Below, one piece after another: positions 1 through 11,600 of a DNA stretch of 64,000 nt; positions within the stretch are counted from its first letter, which is position 1; each line of letters opens with the position of its first letter. The stretch is taken from the NCBI GenBank assembly GCA_950097015.1, contig CATNEN010000038.1, positions 16,548,001 to 16,612,000 on the forward strand. The letters are read 5' to 3'. Both the position numbers and the translations under genes were made by a program. The notes under the pieces were generated by a model, which worked only from the letters and a program-made list of their open reading frames with translations, was not told where the DNA came from and ran no database searches. This DNA is from Macrostomum hystrix. Lineage: Eukaryota > Platyhelminthes > Macrostomidae.

Positions 1-1457
1 TCGCCTAATTCGCATTGGCACAGTGGTGGACGCCAGTCCTTATCCGGGCTTCCTGCAGATCCTACCAGACGGCTGGGGCGAGAAATTCGCATTTGTCACT
101 TCGGACAGCTCATTGGATCTATTGCCAGTTGGCTATTGTCATCGCACCGGGCATCCGTTAGAGCCCTTGCCAACCTGGCACGACAGCGAAAAATTCACCT
201 GCCCGACTGTTGGCTGCCGCGGCCTCGGCCACGTCAAAGGCCCCGGCTATAAGAGTCATTCTAGCATTAAGAGCTGCCCGTATGCAGAGCGAAACTGGAA
301 TAGGGAACTGCCTGACAGGCTGGAGACTGAGGCTCCATTGGCCGAGGAAGGTTTCAATGGCAGCTCTGGTCAGTCTATGCAGCAGCAGGATCAGCAGTGT
401 CTGGCTAGTCGCAGTGGCAATAACAATGGCAGCAATGCTAATGGAAGTAGATCGGGTGAGTAACTTTTCGTTGTCATCTAAGCGGCTCCGTTTTTATCAA
501 TCTGAAAAAGCTATGGCTGTTTAAGACATTATTTTTGTTTATAATGTACCAAGGAAGTCATGAGCTGGCATGAGATGACAGATCCGCAATAAGATAAAAG
601 GCTTATCATTTACAACAAAATGACAATGCTGTCATGACAATCCTGACAGCAGAGTGGGACAATCGGATATCAAGGTGGGACAACTGGGTAACAAGGTGGG
701 ACAATCGGATATCAAGGTGGGACAACAGGGTAACAAGGTGGGACAATCGGATATCAAGGTTGGACAACTGGGTAACAAGGTGGGACAATCGGATATCAAG
801 GTTGGACAACTGGGTAACAAGGTGGGACAATCGGATATCAAGGTGGACAACAGGGTAACAAGGTGGGACAATCGGATATCAAGGTTGGACAACAGGGTAT
901 CAAGGTGGGACAATCGGATATCAGGGTGGGATAATTAGATATCAGGGTGGGATAATTAGATATCAGAGTGGGATAATCTGTTCTCGGATAGCTATATTGA
1001 GCTGTACTAGATCACAGAGCACTCACTATTAAATTCGCACTTCACAGGCAAGCGCTCATCCCAAGGCTATCAGCAGCCGCAGCATCCGCAGCCAGCTCCG
1101 TCGCCAGGCTGTCCATTTTATCGCAGCGTATTCTCTCCCAGCGTATTCCCATACGATCCCTGCAAGGATACGGGACCCCTGGTTTGGCCGGAGCACACCC
1201 AGCTGATTCCGTCTCTAGCCGAAATTCGAGTAGCCGATGTGCCCAATTGGTCAGTAGCCGAGACCAGCGAATTGGTGCGACAACTGCCCGGCTGCGAGCC
1301 TTTCGCCGACGCTTTCATTGTCGAAGAGATTGACGGTGACGCATTTCTTCACCTGCAACAGGTGGATCTTCTCAGCATATTGAAGATGCCATTGGGCCCG
1401 GCTATTAAACTGGCTCAAGCGATCGCCGCTATCAGGGAGTGCCTGGAGTTGGCCTGA
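1..1457 (+). CDS. L3MBTL-like MBT/SAM chromatin protein (3' part)
   Basis: The C-terminal part of a gene entering from the left edge. Exon a (2-455, frame 2) encodes the end of an MBT repeat (GWGEKFAFV, then VGYCHRTGHPLEP) followed by a C2HC zinc finger (FTCPTVGCRGLGHVKG, then SHSSIKSCPY), and ends in a Gln/Asn/Ser-rich linker. The donor is GGTGAGT at 456. Exon b (1048-1457) opens after TTCACAG in matching phase and carries a SAM domain beginning NWSVAETSELV and ending at TGA 1455-1457. MBT, then C2HC, then SAM is the order of L3MBTL1/3/4 proteins, which bind mono- and dimethylated histone lysines and repress transcription in the nucleus; the SAM domain mediates self-association. Upstream MBT repeats lie outside the window. 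Family assignment is firm; the exact paralogue is not resolved. Confidence 0.88.
654..975 (+). repeat. 21-bp minisatellite in the L3MBTL-like intron
   Basis: Two 21-bp variants alternate, making a 42-bp higher-order unit. One reads GTGGGACAATCGGATATCAA(G), the other GTGGGACAACTGGGTAACAA(G). The last units (about 920-975) drift to GGGATAATTAGATATCAG. It fills most of the 592-bp intron. Open frames on both strands here arise from the 21-bp period (a multiple of 3) and are not genes. Confidence 0.95.
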
Positions 1458-2340
1458 TTTATGTCATAATAGTTCACTTTAGTTGTCATTTGGATTGTAG
1501 AAATCGTCTTTTAACAATAGAAGCCATTTGTTATATTGACAATTATTTATCGATTCAAATTCAATACCTAAAACTATGCGCACTTTTTATTTCTCTAAAT
1601 CTCATTCTATGCGATATTGAATTATACTACTGTGAGTAGTTTTTTGGTAGAATATTTTAAGTAAGTTTTGTATAGTCACTCATTAGGCCTTTCAATCTTT
1701 ATGTTGTTCTAATTTTTAAATTATTGAAAAGGTACGTCTTGTAATTAGCTTTTTGTTCCGTGTTTTTATTTAAAATTTATTTTAGCTGGTTGTTGTTTGA
1801 CAGACTAAAACCATATGTGGAGCCACTTCATTGCCTCTAACTTATTGTTCAGTGTTATATTTATATAGGTTTTGTTGCTTGTGTCTCTTCTTGGTCTCTA
1901 GATGTGTCTATCTATATGCGTAAAGTGTTGGCCAATATTCGATTGTTAATACAAGGATAGCATCAGATCAGTGTTATCTGTTATAATATTTCACTCACTT
2001 CAACCTTAATTTATGACGAGAATTAAAATTTTCATTCGCAGCTTTAGTTTAGTCAAGTCACACAATGCCCCATACCGCTGTTATGTTTTGTTTATAGTTT
2101 GTTTCTTTAAAAAAGTGTATCATAAACCGTAAGTATTGATACGTGCTTTATAGTATCTCATCTTCATATTAAAAGCAGTGTTTATATATATCTATCCGCA
2201 TTAATATATAGATATGCTTATTCAATTGTCATTGTCAAACAATGCAAACGACACCCTTGTCAGAACTAAACGCTGAATAAGCTGTTTTTTAGTCAGATGT
2301 AGTGAAAATATTTCAAATATTGCGTTGCTGTCTTAATAAA
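1458..2340 (+). other. 3' UTR and polyadenylation signal of the L3MBTL-like gene
   Basis: AT-rich sequence without coding character follows the stop codon. The first canonical AATAAA is at 2335-2340, implying a 3' UTR of roughly 0.9 kb if it is used. Nothing else is recognisable. Confidence 0.4.
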
Positions 2341-2462
2341 AACTCAACGAAATTATTTTATTTTGCGTTCATATCCCATAGACGCGAGTTATCTTCTATG
2401 CCGGGTCTGCTTCACGCTGTGATCTCCTTTATCTGCTTTTATTGCACACGAGTCTCAGTTAG

Positions 2463-2815
2463 AGATATAAAAGGGTAGAAGGTAGAGATTAGATCGTAAA
2501 AGTAAATGGTCAAAAGTGGAGGGTAGAAAGGGAGAATGGTAGATAGGGGAGGGTTAAAATTAAATTTTAGGGGGTAGAAAAGTGGAGTAAGGTGAAATAT
2601 TAAAGGACTAGATGGTAGTAAGGGTAGAATGTTGAGAGGGTAGAAGGTGAGAAAGGGTAGAATGTTGAGAGGGTAGAAGATTGGGAAGGATGGAATGCTG
2701 ACAGGTAGAAGGTGGGCAGGTGTATAATGTTTGGTAAGGTAGAAGGTAGATAAGGCGGAATGTGATATATAATCAAGAGTGGAGTTATAAAAGTTAAAGA
2801 AGGATAAGAGTTAGT
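2463..2815 (+). repeat. Degenerate GGTAGAA-type tandem repeat
   Basis: Imperfect purine-rich units built on GGGTAGAAGGTGAGAAAGG and TAGAATGTTGAGAGGG recur through the spacer before the next gene. Period is irregular, about 18-36 bp. Minus-strand open frames over it are low-complexity shadows. Confidence 0.75.
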
Positions 2816-2955
2816 CATGGTGAGTATATGAATATTCGCCTATTGTAGTATTGCAAGTGTAGCTAGATTAAGACTTGTTCAGTCGAATAAGGAATAGCTA
2901 TTTTTTAACTTGAGCATAGTAGAAATCGTCTTTCAACGTTTAGACATTCAACGAC

Positions 2956-5900
2956 ATGTCGGGTGACGCTGGAGCCGCTGTTACTGACGCGCCCGGCATT
3001 GCTGCTGGCAGCGACAATTGCGATGACGCGGTCAGCCCTAGTCGCAGTCGAAGCAGTTCAATCAGCTCGTCGGATCCTAGCCGGGCCACGTCGCCAGCTT
3101 CGACAGTAGATGACATCGGCTGTATTCCGGAAGAGCCTGAAGACGAATCGCCCGAGCCTGATGATCGGCTAGTTGATAAGGCGCATCAACAGGATAGTCC
3201 GCCTATTGGGGGCTGCAATGATGTGGAAGAGAAGACAGACAGACCAGAATCTGTTCCTCCGCAAGACGAAGATGTTTCGGGCCAGCCAGATCTGTCAGCT
3301 GGGGTGTCTAATTCTTACTCTTCTTCTAGTTCAACCACGCGCACAGACATGGGCCTTCTGAAGGCCATCCTGCACGATGACGCAATTGGTAACGATGACG
3401 TCATACCGGAAGAGACCAATTCACAGGTTGCCCAGTCGGATGCTGACAATGACGACAAGGAGCAGCCGGATGAGGCTGTAGTAGAAGAGTCTAATCATAA
3501 GCACGGTCATGATGAAGAGGAGGCTAATGTTGAGTCTGCAGTCGCTGCTGATCAACCTGATAACAGCGAAGCGAATCAGGAGGTCAATAATCAGCCGCCT
3601 GATGATCAGGCCGACGAGTGTGTCACAACCGACAAGCCGCCGACACCTGCTAAGCGTAAAAAGAAGCAGACGGTGAAAAAGAACAAAAAGAAACAGCAGC
3701 AGCAACAATTGGGTCCCGTGGCTCCCTGGTCTAGAGCATCGATTAATTCGCTGTCTAGGCCAAGCAAGCAGCAGCAGCAGCAGCAGCCGCTAGCCAGCGA
3801 TCGGTCAACTTCGTTAGGCGCTGGTTCAATTGGCGGTGCTAGTCGCGGTTCGCGCGCTCACTCGGCAATTTCGTCTAAGGAGATGCGCGAAAAATATCGA
3901 CCAGTCAGCAATGAAGAAAAAATGGCCCAACGCCTAAGCGAAATTGACAGCCTTTTAGCCAGAGACTATGCTTACGAGGCCAGACTGGCTTATCAGCGCA
4001 GCGTAGCCGAGTGTCGCCAGGCTTGGCAGAATTACGCCTCCACCGCTAGAATCATGGGTCACGTGACAGACCAGACTACTGAGCCGTCCAATCAGCGGTC
4101 TAGCCGCGCTCAGCTCGGCAATAATGAAGACAGGGCGGCTTCTATTCGACGCAATCATCCGCTAGGTGATCGAGTGGCACCAGAGCTGGATCCTGCTGTG
4201 GTATCGTTTGAATCGGTTAATAACAGCGACAGTCATTCCGGTCCGCAGTATCCGAAGCCGCATCGAAGGAAGCTGGATGATAATCAGCGTCGACCACATG
4301 AGAATGGCGAATTGCAACAAGGCGACAATTTAGAGAATGAACAACCTGTTCAGGTGCTTATTAAATAGCTTTTCTTGCACATGTATTCTAGTCGATCATA
4401 ATCCTTTCTTTCTTAAGGCGAATCCTTACCCTTCCTCAAACCGGTCATTGTTCTTTCTACTTACTCAAATCAGCCATTGCCCTTCCTTACTCAAATCGGT
4501 CATCGCTCTTTCCTTAATCAAATCGATCATTGGCCTTTCCTTACTCAAGTCGGTCATTGTCCTTTCCTTACTCAAGTCGGTCATTGTCCTTTCCTTACTC
4601 AAGTCGGTCATTTTCCTTTCCTTACTCAAGTCGGTCATTGTCCTTTCCTTGCTCAAATCGGCAATTTTCCTTTCGTCCCTTAAATCGGTCATTGTCATTT
4701 GACCGATTTCCTTATTTATATCGATCGTTATACCTTCGTTACTCAAATAGTTAATTGTCCTTTTCTCACTCAAATCAGTCATTGCCATTACTTTAAATCG
4801 GTTATTGCCTTTCCTTACTAAAGTCGGTCATCGTCCTTTCGGCTTACTCAAACTGGTCAATGCCCTTTCCTTACTCAAATCGATCATTGGCCTTTTCTTA
4901 CTCAAATCGTCCATTGTCCTTTCCCTACTCAAGTCGGTCATTTACTTTCCTTACTCAAATCGGTCATTGTCCATTCCTTACTCAAATCGGTCATTGTCCT
5001 TTCCTTACACAAATCGGTCATTGTCCTTTCCTTACTCAAATCGGTCATTGTCCATTCCTTACTCAAATCGGTCATTGTCCTTTCCTTACTCAAATCGGTC
5101 ATTGTCCATTCCTTACTCAAATCGGTCATCGCCCTTTGCTTACTCAAATCAGTCATCGCCATTTGCTTACTCAAATCGGTCATTGTCCATTCCTTACTCA
5201 AATCGGTCATTGTCCTTTCCTTACTCAAATCGGTCATTGTCCATTCCTTACTCAAATCGGTCATCGCCCTTTGCTTACTTAATCGGCCATTTGCATTTTC
5301 TTACTCAAATCGGTCATCACCAGAATGAGCAGCTAAATACTTCTCATAACCTTTTACGTCGCTTAATCCAAACCAATGGCGATAATTTGCTAACGATTAG
5401 TAATAAAATGTAAACTTAATTTAATATTATGATTCCATTCTATATTCGATTTCTGCAGGAACAGGATCATCCTGTAGGTCATGCAGATCAGCAGGAAGAT
5501 GAGCAGAAGCAACAGCAGCAGTTTCACGGCTACAGAGTCGGCGCGCCGCAACGCATGTCCGGCCGGTTCGGTTCGGATCACAAGCTATCGGAGTCCAACA
5601 ATCCCGAGGTTCGAGCCTGGCTACGCGACAAGAATCGCGCCGAGCGGCGCCAGCGCAGAGAAACTCGCGACGTCAAACGACGCGAGATGCAGGCTTTACT
5701 AGACGCCCAGCAGCTGGAAAATGAACGACGACGCGAGGCCGAAGCTGCTTTTCAATACTGGTCAAAGAAGAAGCGTCAACAGGATCAGACCAAGGTGGAC
5801 AAGTCGATCGATAATAATCCCAATGGGAAACGACCGGCTAATGGCCATGAGGTTAGATACTTTTTAACTTTCTTTGTTCTTGCTAAATTTTTTTTAAAAA

Positions 5901-7165
5901 TAACTACTTATCTTATCAGCAGTCATATTCACCTGTCCAACTTGCCAATCACGTGTCCAATTAGCAGACAAATTGACCAATTAGCCCAGGGGGCAGCAAA
6001 CGAATAAGCTAGCGGTCCGTAGAGAGAACCTAAAAGACGACAGCGGGCCGCATTGACTGTAGAAATGTAAGTCACGGGAGAGATAAGATAGGGTAGAGAT
6101 GAGACAAGGTAGAGATGCGACATAGGAAAGGATACTTTAAGTGTCGGAAGGGGCAACGGACCGGGTTTGGGAGCTTCGAGCGCCGCATATGGCCCGCGGA
6201 TCGGAGTTTGCTGACCCGTGAACTAGCCAATCAACTCTCAAATTAGCGAACCAACTGACCAATTAGCCAATAACATGTTTAACTAGCCAATCAGATTTCC
6301 AGTGAGCCAAACGACTGTCCAATTAGCTACTTCCAATTGCCAATTTCCTGTCGAATTAGCAACCATAATCACCTGACTCATTTGCACCATCGTTCTCTTG
6401 AACCTGCAGCCGCTGCCGCTAGCCGACCAGGAGGCCGCCTTCGCCGAGCTGGAGAATCGGCCACGTCAGGGTGGTCACAGGCCGCCGGGCAGCGCTAAGC
6501 CGGTGCACAATTCCGTGTTTAAGAGAACTCCGGCAATTCTCGGCACAGCGGGTGCCAGCTTCTCTGGCAGGCAAGTGCGCATGGGAGTCATTGGGCAACA
6601 CGTGGAGGTGGAACCGCCGCAGCAGCCACAGCAGCAGCAGCTTGCTATTGAGCAGCCGCCGCAGGTAATCCATTACAACCATTGCTTCAATTCATCTGAC
6701 ATCTGACCCAACTGGTTAAGGCTTAGTTGTTATTACATTCCATTTATTCTAAAACAGGTTCGCTTGAGCTTCGACGAATGGTCGCAACGCAAATCGGAGC
6801 AGCTAGCCGCCGAGCAGCGTCGACAGCGCGAAGCCGAGCAACAGCGTCGCGAAGCCGCCGCCGCCGCCGATCCGCAGATGTCGGCCCTTGTGCCGCAACT
6901 GGCTCGCCGACGAATTCGCACGGCCACCGAGTTGAAACAGCGCCGTACAGACACCGGCCTGGGTCTGTCCCGGCCTCGCACCGCTGTGCCAGCTTTGGCT
7001 CCGTCACAGTCGACTGCTTCAGCCGGGCGTCGTCATTCAGCGCGAGCTCGGACCAGCTCGTTGGAGCGCCGGGAGGCGGGCATCACTAGCCAGCTGGCGA
7101 ATCCGTTTGTAGCTCCTGCTGAGGACGCCATGCTCGATAGGATTCTAGGCGGTGGAAACAGCTAA
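2956..7165 (+). CDS. Coiled-coil / low-complexity protein, about 817 aa, 4 exons
   Basis: Exons 2956-4353, 5459-5851, 6410-6664 and 6758-7165 all join in phase 0 with good splice sites (CAG/GTGCTT; TTCTGCAG; GAG/GTTAGA; CCTGCAG; CAG/GTAATC; AAAACAG). ATG 2956 follows a non-coding stretch; TAA is at 7163-7165. The N-terminal 230 residues are acidic and Ser/Pro-rich. A basic stretch (KRKKKQTVKKNKKK, near residue 235) and polyQ tracts follow. The C-terminal half is charged coiled coil (NRAERRQRRETRDVKRRE) with two F-x-x-W-x-x-K motifs (AFQYWSKKK and SFDEWSQRK) of the kind found in cilia- or microtubule-associated CCDC/MAP proteins, so a CCDC181-like protein is possible. I do not recognise the orthologue; function is unassigned. 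Confidence 0.75.
4440..5312 (+). repeat. 27-bp minisatellite in intron 1 of the coiled-coil gene
   Basis: About 30 units containing CTTACTCAAATCGGTCATTG plus TCCTTTC, with point variants (AAGTCGG/AAATCGG; CATTGTC/CATCGCC). The period divides by 3, so long frames open on both strands; these are not genes. Confidence 0.95.
5930..6370 (+). repeat. Diverged AATTAGCCAA tandem repeat split by a transposon
   Basis: Degenerate units such as GTCCAATTAGC, ACCAATTAGCC, AACTAGCCAATC and AATTAGCGAACC lie on both sides of the hAT-like insertion at 5987-6220. An older array was therefore interrupted by the element. Confidence 0.55.
5987..6220 (+). mobile_element. Non-autonomous hAT-like element, short copy
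   Basis: Left end CAGGGGGCAGCAAACG and right end GAGTTTGCTGACCCGTG are inverted repeats. Flanks AATTAGCC (5979-5986) and AACTAGCC (6221-6228) form a near-perfect 8-bp target duplication, typical of hAT, although the surrounding repeat also contains this word. Internal GGGCCGCATTGACT, AGAAATGTAAG and GTGTCGGAAGG match the 874-bp copy at 32124. This copy holds only a few GAGATAAGATAGGG-like units. Confidence 0.75.
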
Positions 7166-7868
7166 AGCTGCTTAAAGCTGCTTTGGAAACAGCTGCTTAA
7201 ATACTTTACATTTTTCCTTAATTTTACTTTCCAAAATCCGATTGCACTACTTAGAATATAGAGTTTCTTTGGCGCTATTATTTTGTCTATTGAATCTTTT
7301 TATAATAACTTAAGAATTTATGATTATGTCCTCGAACACTCTTGAACTGATTTTATTGTTCTTCTGTGATTTATTATCCGTCCAATCACCCGAATTAAAA
7401 AGCCTTTTTATTTTTTGTGTATACATATTTTATAATTGTTTTGATATCGTTTTCTGTGATATAAAATGTACTGTATGCTCTCATGGATGCACCGCTGCTG
7501 TGACATTGACCCTTAAGTGACAAATGTATCACAGGCTCGCAAGCTATGCTTGGATTGAAATTGTTGTTTTACTTTTTAATATCGGCCTTATCATCCGTAT
7601 CTATCTGGTATATGCGGTTATTGGCCTGTCTTATGTGAATAAATATAAGAAAAGTTTAAAGGGTAAAGTGAAATTTCCAAATAATTATCCAAGACATTTT
7701 TGTCTTCCATTCCCTCATTTCTCACTTTTCATGTCTTTGAGTCGGATATGTATGTTATTTGAGCGATGCAAACAACAAATTTAGCTTATGGGTATTTTGC
7801 TTTTCCTCTAAATTACAAGCAGTTACTTTACGTGAACTCCTGATCTAATAAACTCGATTTCGAATGTC
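7166..7868 (+). other. 3' flank of the coiled-coil gene with polyadenylation signals
   Basis: AT-rich, no credible coding sequence. AATAAA occurs at 7638-7643 and again near 7846. Either could end the preceding transcript. Short open frames here have no coding signature. Confidence 0.4.
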
Positions 7869-7876
7869 GCACTCTC

Positions 7877-8316
7877 CAGTGGCGTATCTAGAGGGGATAC
7901 GGGGATATATCCCCCCCATTTCGCCGACCGAAGAGTGTCACCAACCCACGAAAAGTCGAAGACGAACGTTATGGCGGAATGTCATAGTCGTAATGTCGTT
8001 ATTCGGCACAATGATGTTCTGAATCTGAATCTGAACTATCTCTGTCTCGTCTGCGTCTCGCCGTCTCGTCTCTCGCCTCGACTCTGACGTGAGTCATGAC
8101 GGTGACGTCTCTGATGACTCTGATTCTGAGTCTCTGACTCTGGCTCTCTGACTCTCGAAATGTATAACAAAGTAATTAAAAAGGTAGCGAAATCGTTGTC
8201 TGCAAATGGACTACAAAAGGTTATTTCAGTTTTTTAGCAGAATGCGACTCATTTTCTCTGATAGTTGAAACAGCAAATTTATCCCCCCATTTTTAAATCC
8301 TAGATACGCCACTGCA
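7877..8316 (+). mobile_element. hAT-type MITE with 8-bp target duplication
   Basis: CAGTGGCGTATCTAG at the left is inverted as CTAGATACGCCACTG at the right. GCACTCTC at 7869-7876 is repeated at 8317-8324, an 8-bp target duplication (two extra bases, CA, sit between the right inverted repeat and the duplication). CCCCCCATTT runs adjoin both ends. The interior (CGTCTCGCCGTCTCGTCTC, GACTCTGACTC) is simple sequence with no ORF. Termini and duplication length are those of hAT elements. Confidence 0.85.
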
Positions 8317-8689
8317 GCACTCTCTTACGCAAAAATTTAAATCATCCTCTCGAAACAAGTTTCGTATTAGACAAAAATAAGAAAACTGTGTTCTGATATT
8401 AGCACACAGTAATTCATTTTTACAATTTAACCTAATAAGTACGTAAACTGTCGACAACATAGTTGAATAATTAAGTGAAATATAAGCATCTTAGTGACAA
8501 CTAGTTTATTTTTGTTTTTCTTAGCATTTTGATTAAGACTCTTTTTAAAACTCCGAAGTTCTTAGAAATTGTAGTCAAAAGCCTCCGCTTAGTCGCTTAC
8601 TTTACATAAATTAATATAACACACTTATACCACTTCACTTTGTATTTGAGCAAAAATCCTATTCGCTTTGCAAACCGCACTTTCGTCAA

Positions 8690-11600
8690 ATGTCGAAAGA
8701 TATTATCAAGGATATTTGTGTGAATGATCCAGACAAACCTCTATGCATCACTCAAGGAGGAAAAACTGGCGAGCTTGTTGTTCTGCACAAAGCAAAACCA
8801 GAAGCCAGCACTTCAACTGTCCAGTGCCAATATGTAAAGCTAAATGTTGGTGGTTATAAATATTACACCTCGGTAGCTACACTATTAAAACAGGAAAGCA
8901 TGCTGAGTGCCATGTTTAGTGGAAGAATGAATATCTTTACTGATGCTGAAGGTAATGAGTTATTGTCTATATTCGATATTCTCTACTTAAGATTGATAGT
9001 CTTCCTTGTCCATAAAAACGCATATATATATCTATAGAACTAAGTCTTTTATGAAAATATAATAGTCACTTGAAAATAAGATGCAGAGCTGAATCTTGAT
9101 AATGATAATGATTATGGACATGCCCATAGCGGCAATATATAGTTGTTGTTTCTACTTGGATATTTAATGCTATCTCAAACAGTCCCAGGTCATTTCAGTG
9201 ACAAGACATTTCAGTGACAGTCATTTCGGTGACAACTTAAGTCATTTTAGTGACACAATTGGTCAGATTGGTGACAACTATTTTTGGGTACCTGGACACT
9301 TCGTCATCTTACAACTTCGTCATCCAGATGACAATCTGTCCAATATCTTAGAGGGTGGATGATGAAGAGACTTAGACTTGTGGGCACTTTGTCATCTATA
9401 AAACAAAAGTTTTTAAAGTTAGAACAGAACCACCCCTCCCCACCCCCCTCACATTGTGTTGGCACATATCTTTCAACACTTATAATGAAATCAGTTTTGA
9501 CACCTCTTTTTGATAATTTAGAGTGTGAAGTGTGTTCACACCTCTGCCCCACCACCCCACATCCCCACCCTCACTTTATTGATGATGAACTTGATTGCTT
9601 GTTATTAGAAGATAACAAACTGACCAAACTTTAAAGCATGCCAATTGGCTGGATGACAAAGTGTCCTACCTTCCAAGTGGATGACAAAGTTGTAAGATGA
9701 CAAAGTTGTAAGATGACAAAGTGTCTAGGATCCCTATTTTTGTACCTAAATATGCTAAAAACTGCCTTCCATTTTAACTATGCACACATATAAAGTATTA
9801 ATTAAATAATGCTATAAGTATTAATCAGAAGCTGTATTGCTCTGATTAAGCCTAGGTTTTACTTTAAATGAGTTAAATTATTAAATTATTTAATGAGTAG
9901 TCAATAGTTTCAATAGTTATTCATTCCTAATTAAATGTGTATAATAATCATTTTTCAAGTTTTGGATTGAGAAAGCGAGTGCAGGCTTTAAGCAGCTGCT
10001 GGATCATGGAAGGCTGTTTTCTCAGCATATTTAGGTGCAAAAATAGTTGTCACCAAACTGACCAATTCTGTCACCGAAATGTCTGTCACCGAAATGACCT
10101 GGGACCTCTCAAACTGTTGTCTTACCATGTTCCATTAACGTAGATATAAAATATTTTTTGCTAATGTCATATTCTTATATACTGCTTTGGCATAATATAA
10201 CTATTGAAATTTGTTCTATAATACAAGCAGCTAAACTCTTAGCTTGACATGTCAAGTACTAATAGTCAAATTGAACAATAAATATTTTAATAATGTATTA
10301 TTATCAGCTATAGGCCATAGTCAGGAAGGTGTTAAAGTGTGCATAAGAATATTTCCAGAATAATAAGCTAAGCTAGGCAAAAAGAAAGTAAAATAGACAA
10401 CAACAAACATTAAGCAAATTTTGGCACAGCTGTTGTACAAGCTATGCTATGTGTGCATTGATATGTTCAGCAAGGCTATATAGCCTTGTTTTTGGCATGT
10501 TTTGGTAAATGCCTCTGATGAAAAATCACTCCATATAACATAGGCATTGATTAATTATAAAAAAATATATATATTTATTTTTTGATAATTTTTTTGGTTG
10601 TGACAACACATTTTCAGTATACTTTATTACAGTTCAACACTTCATTTTTACTTTTCAAATAATTGATATATAAGTTTGCAAGTATATCTTTATTACCTTT
10701 GTAATATTATATTCATATAGTTGCAGTTGACATTGCATAAAAGCATAGTTACTTTGTCAATATTCAGCTCTTGCATTTAAAAAATTATATGAATGATAAA
10801 ATGTTAGCTAAATAAGCTACTTCATTATGTTCCTATATCTAACATATTGCTATACTTTAGCATTAGGCATTTATTATACATTATATCCTACTACATAAGA
10901 ATAGCCAGTTATATAAGTTTGCTATGGTCATAACCAAAATTTCATATCTGTATCTTCCAAAATTTCCTATGGCCTATGAACATTAGTAGCAGTGGCTATC
11001 CTTACATGGGTATTTCCTGTTCTTTACTGTTGCCTCCCATAGCTTTGTGTACCATCATTTGAATCATGTGATTTTTTAATATATATAAGCCATGTGTAAC
11101 TCACTGAACTACAATATCATCTAGTTTAAAATTCAACAGGTCAACAGGTTCAGGATGAAACTCCCGCATGACCCCAGAACATACATGTGGCATTTTAATC
11201 TCCATAGTTTGAGTCACCAACATGGCACTAGGGAATTGAGAGCTTCCATTGCTTGAAAATTGTATGCTTTATAATAGAGGCATGGTTACTTTCTCCTTAA
11301 AGACATGATTCATGGTCACGCCAATTATGGCCTTACAGATTGTGGCTTTAGGATATTTGATAGCCATTGTCTTTGATGTGTCAACCTGGCATTGTTAATT
11401 GACCAACTGTCTAGTTTCTCATTTCCTAGTATAAGGGCATGAAATTGGAAGCTTTTTTCAGCTTTTAATTTTAATCAGTTGCTAAATTTAGATTTGCTAC
11501 TATTAGGTACTAATTATTCTAATTTGTATCCCAATTAAGGCTGGGTTATGATCGATCGCGATGGCAAGCACTTTGGCATCATTCTCAATTATCTGCGCGA

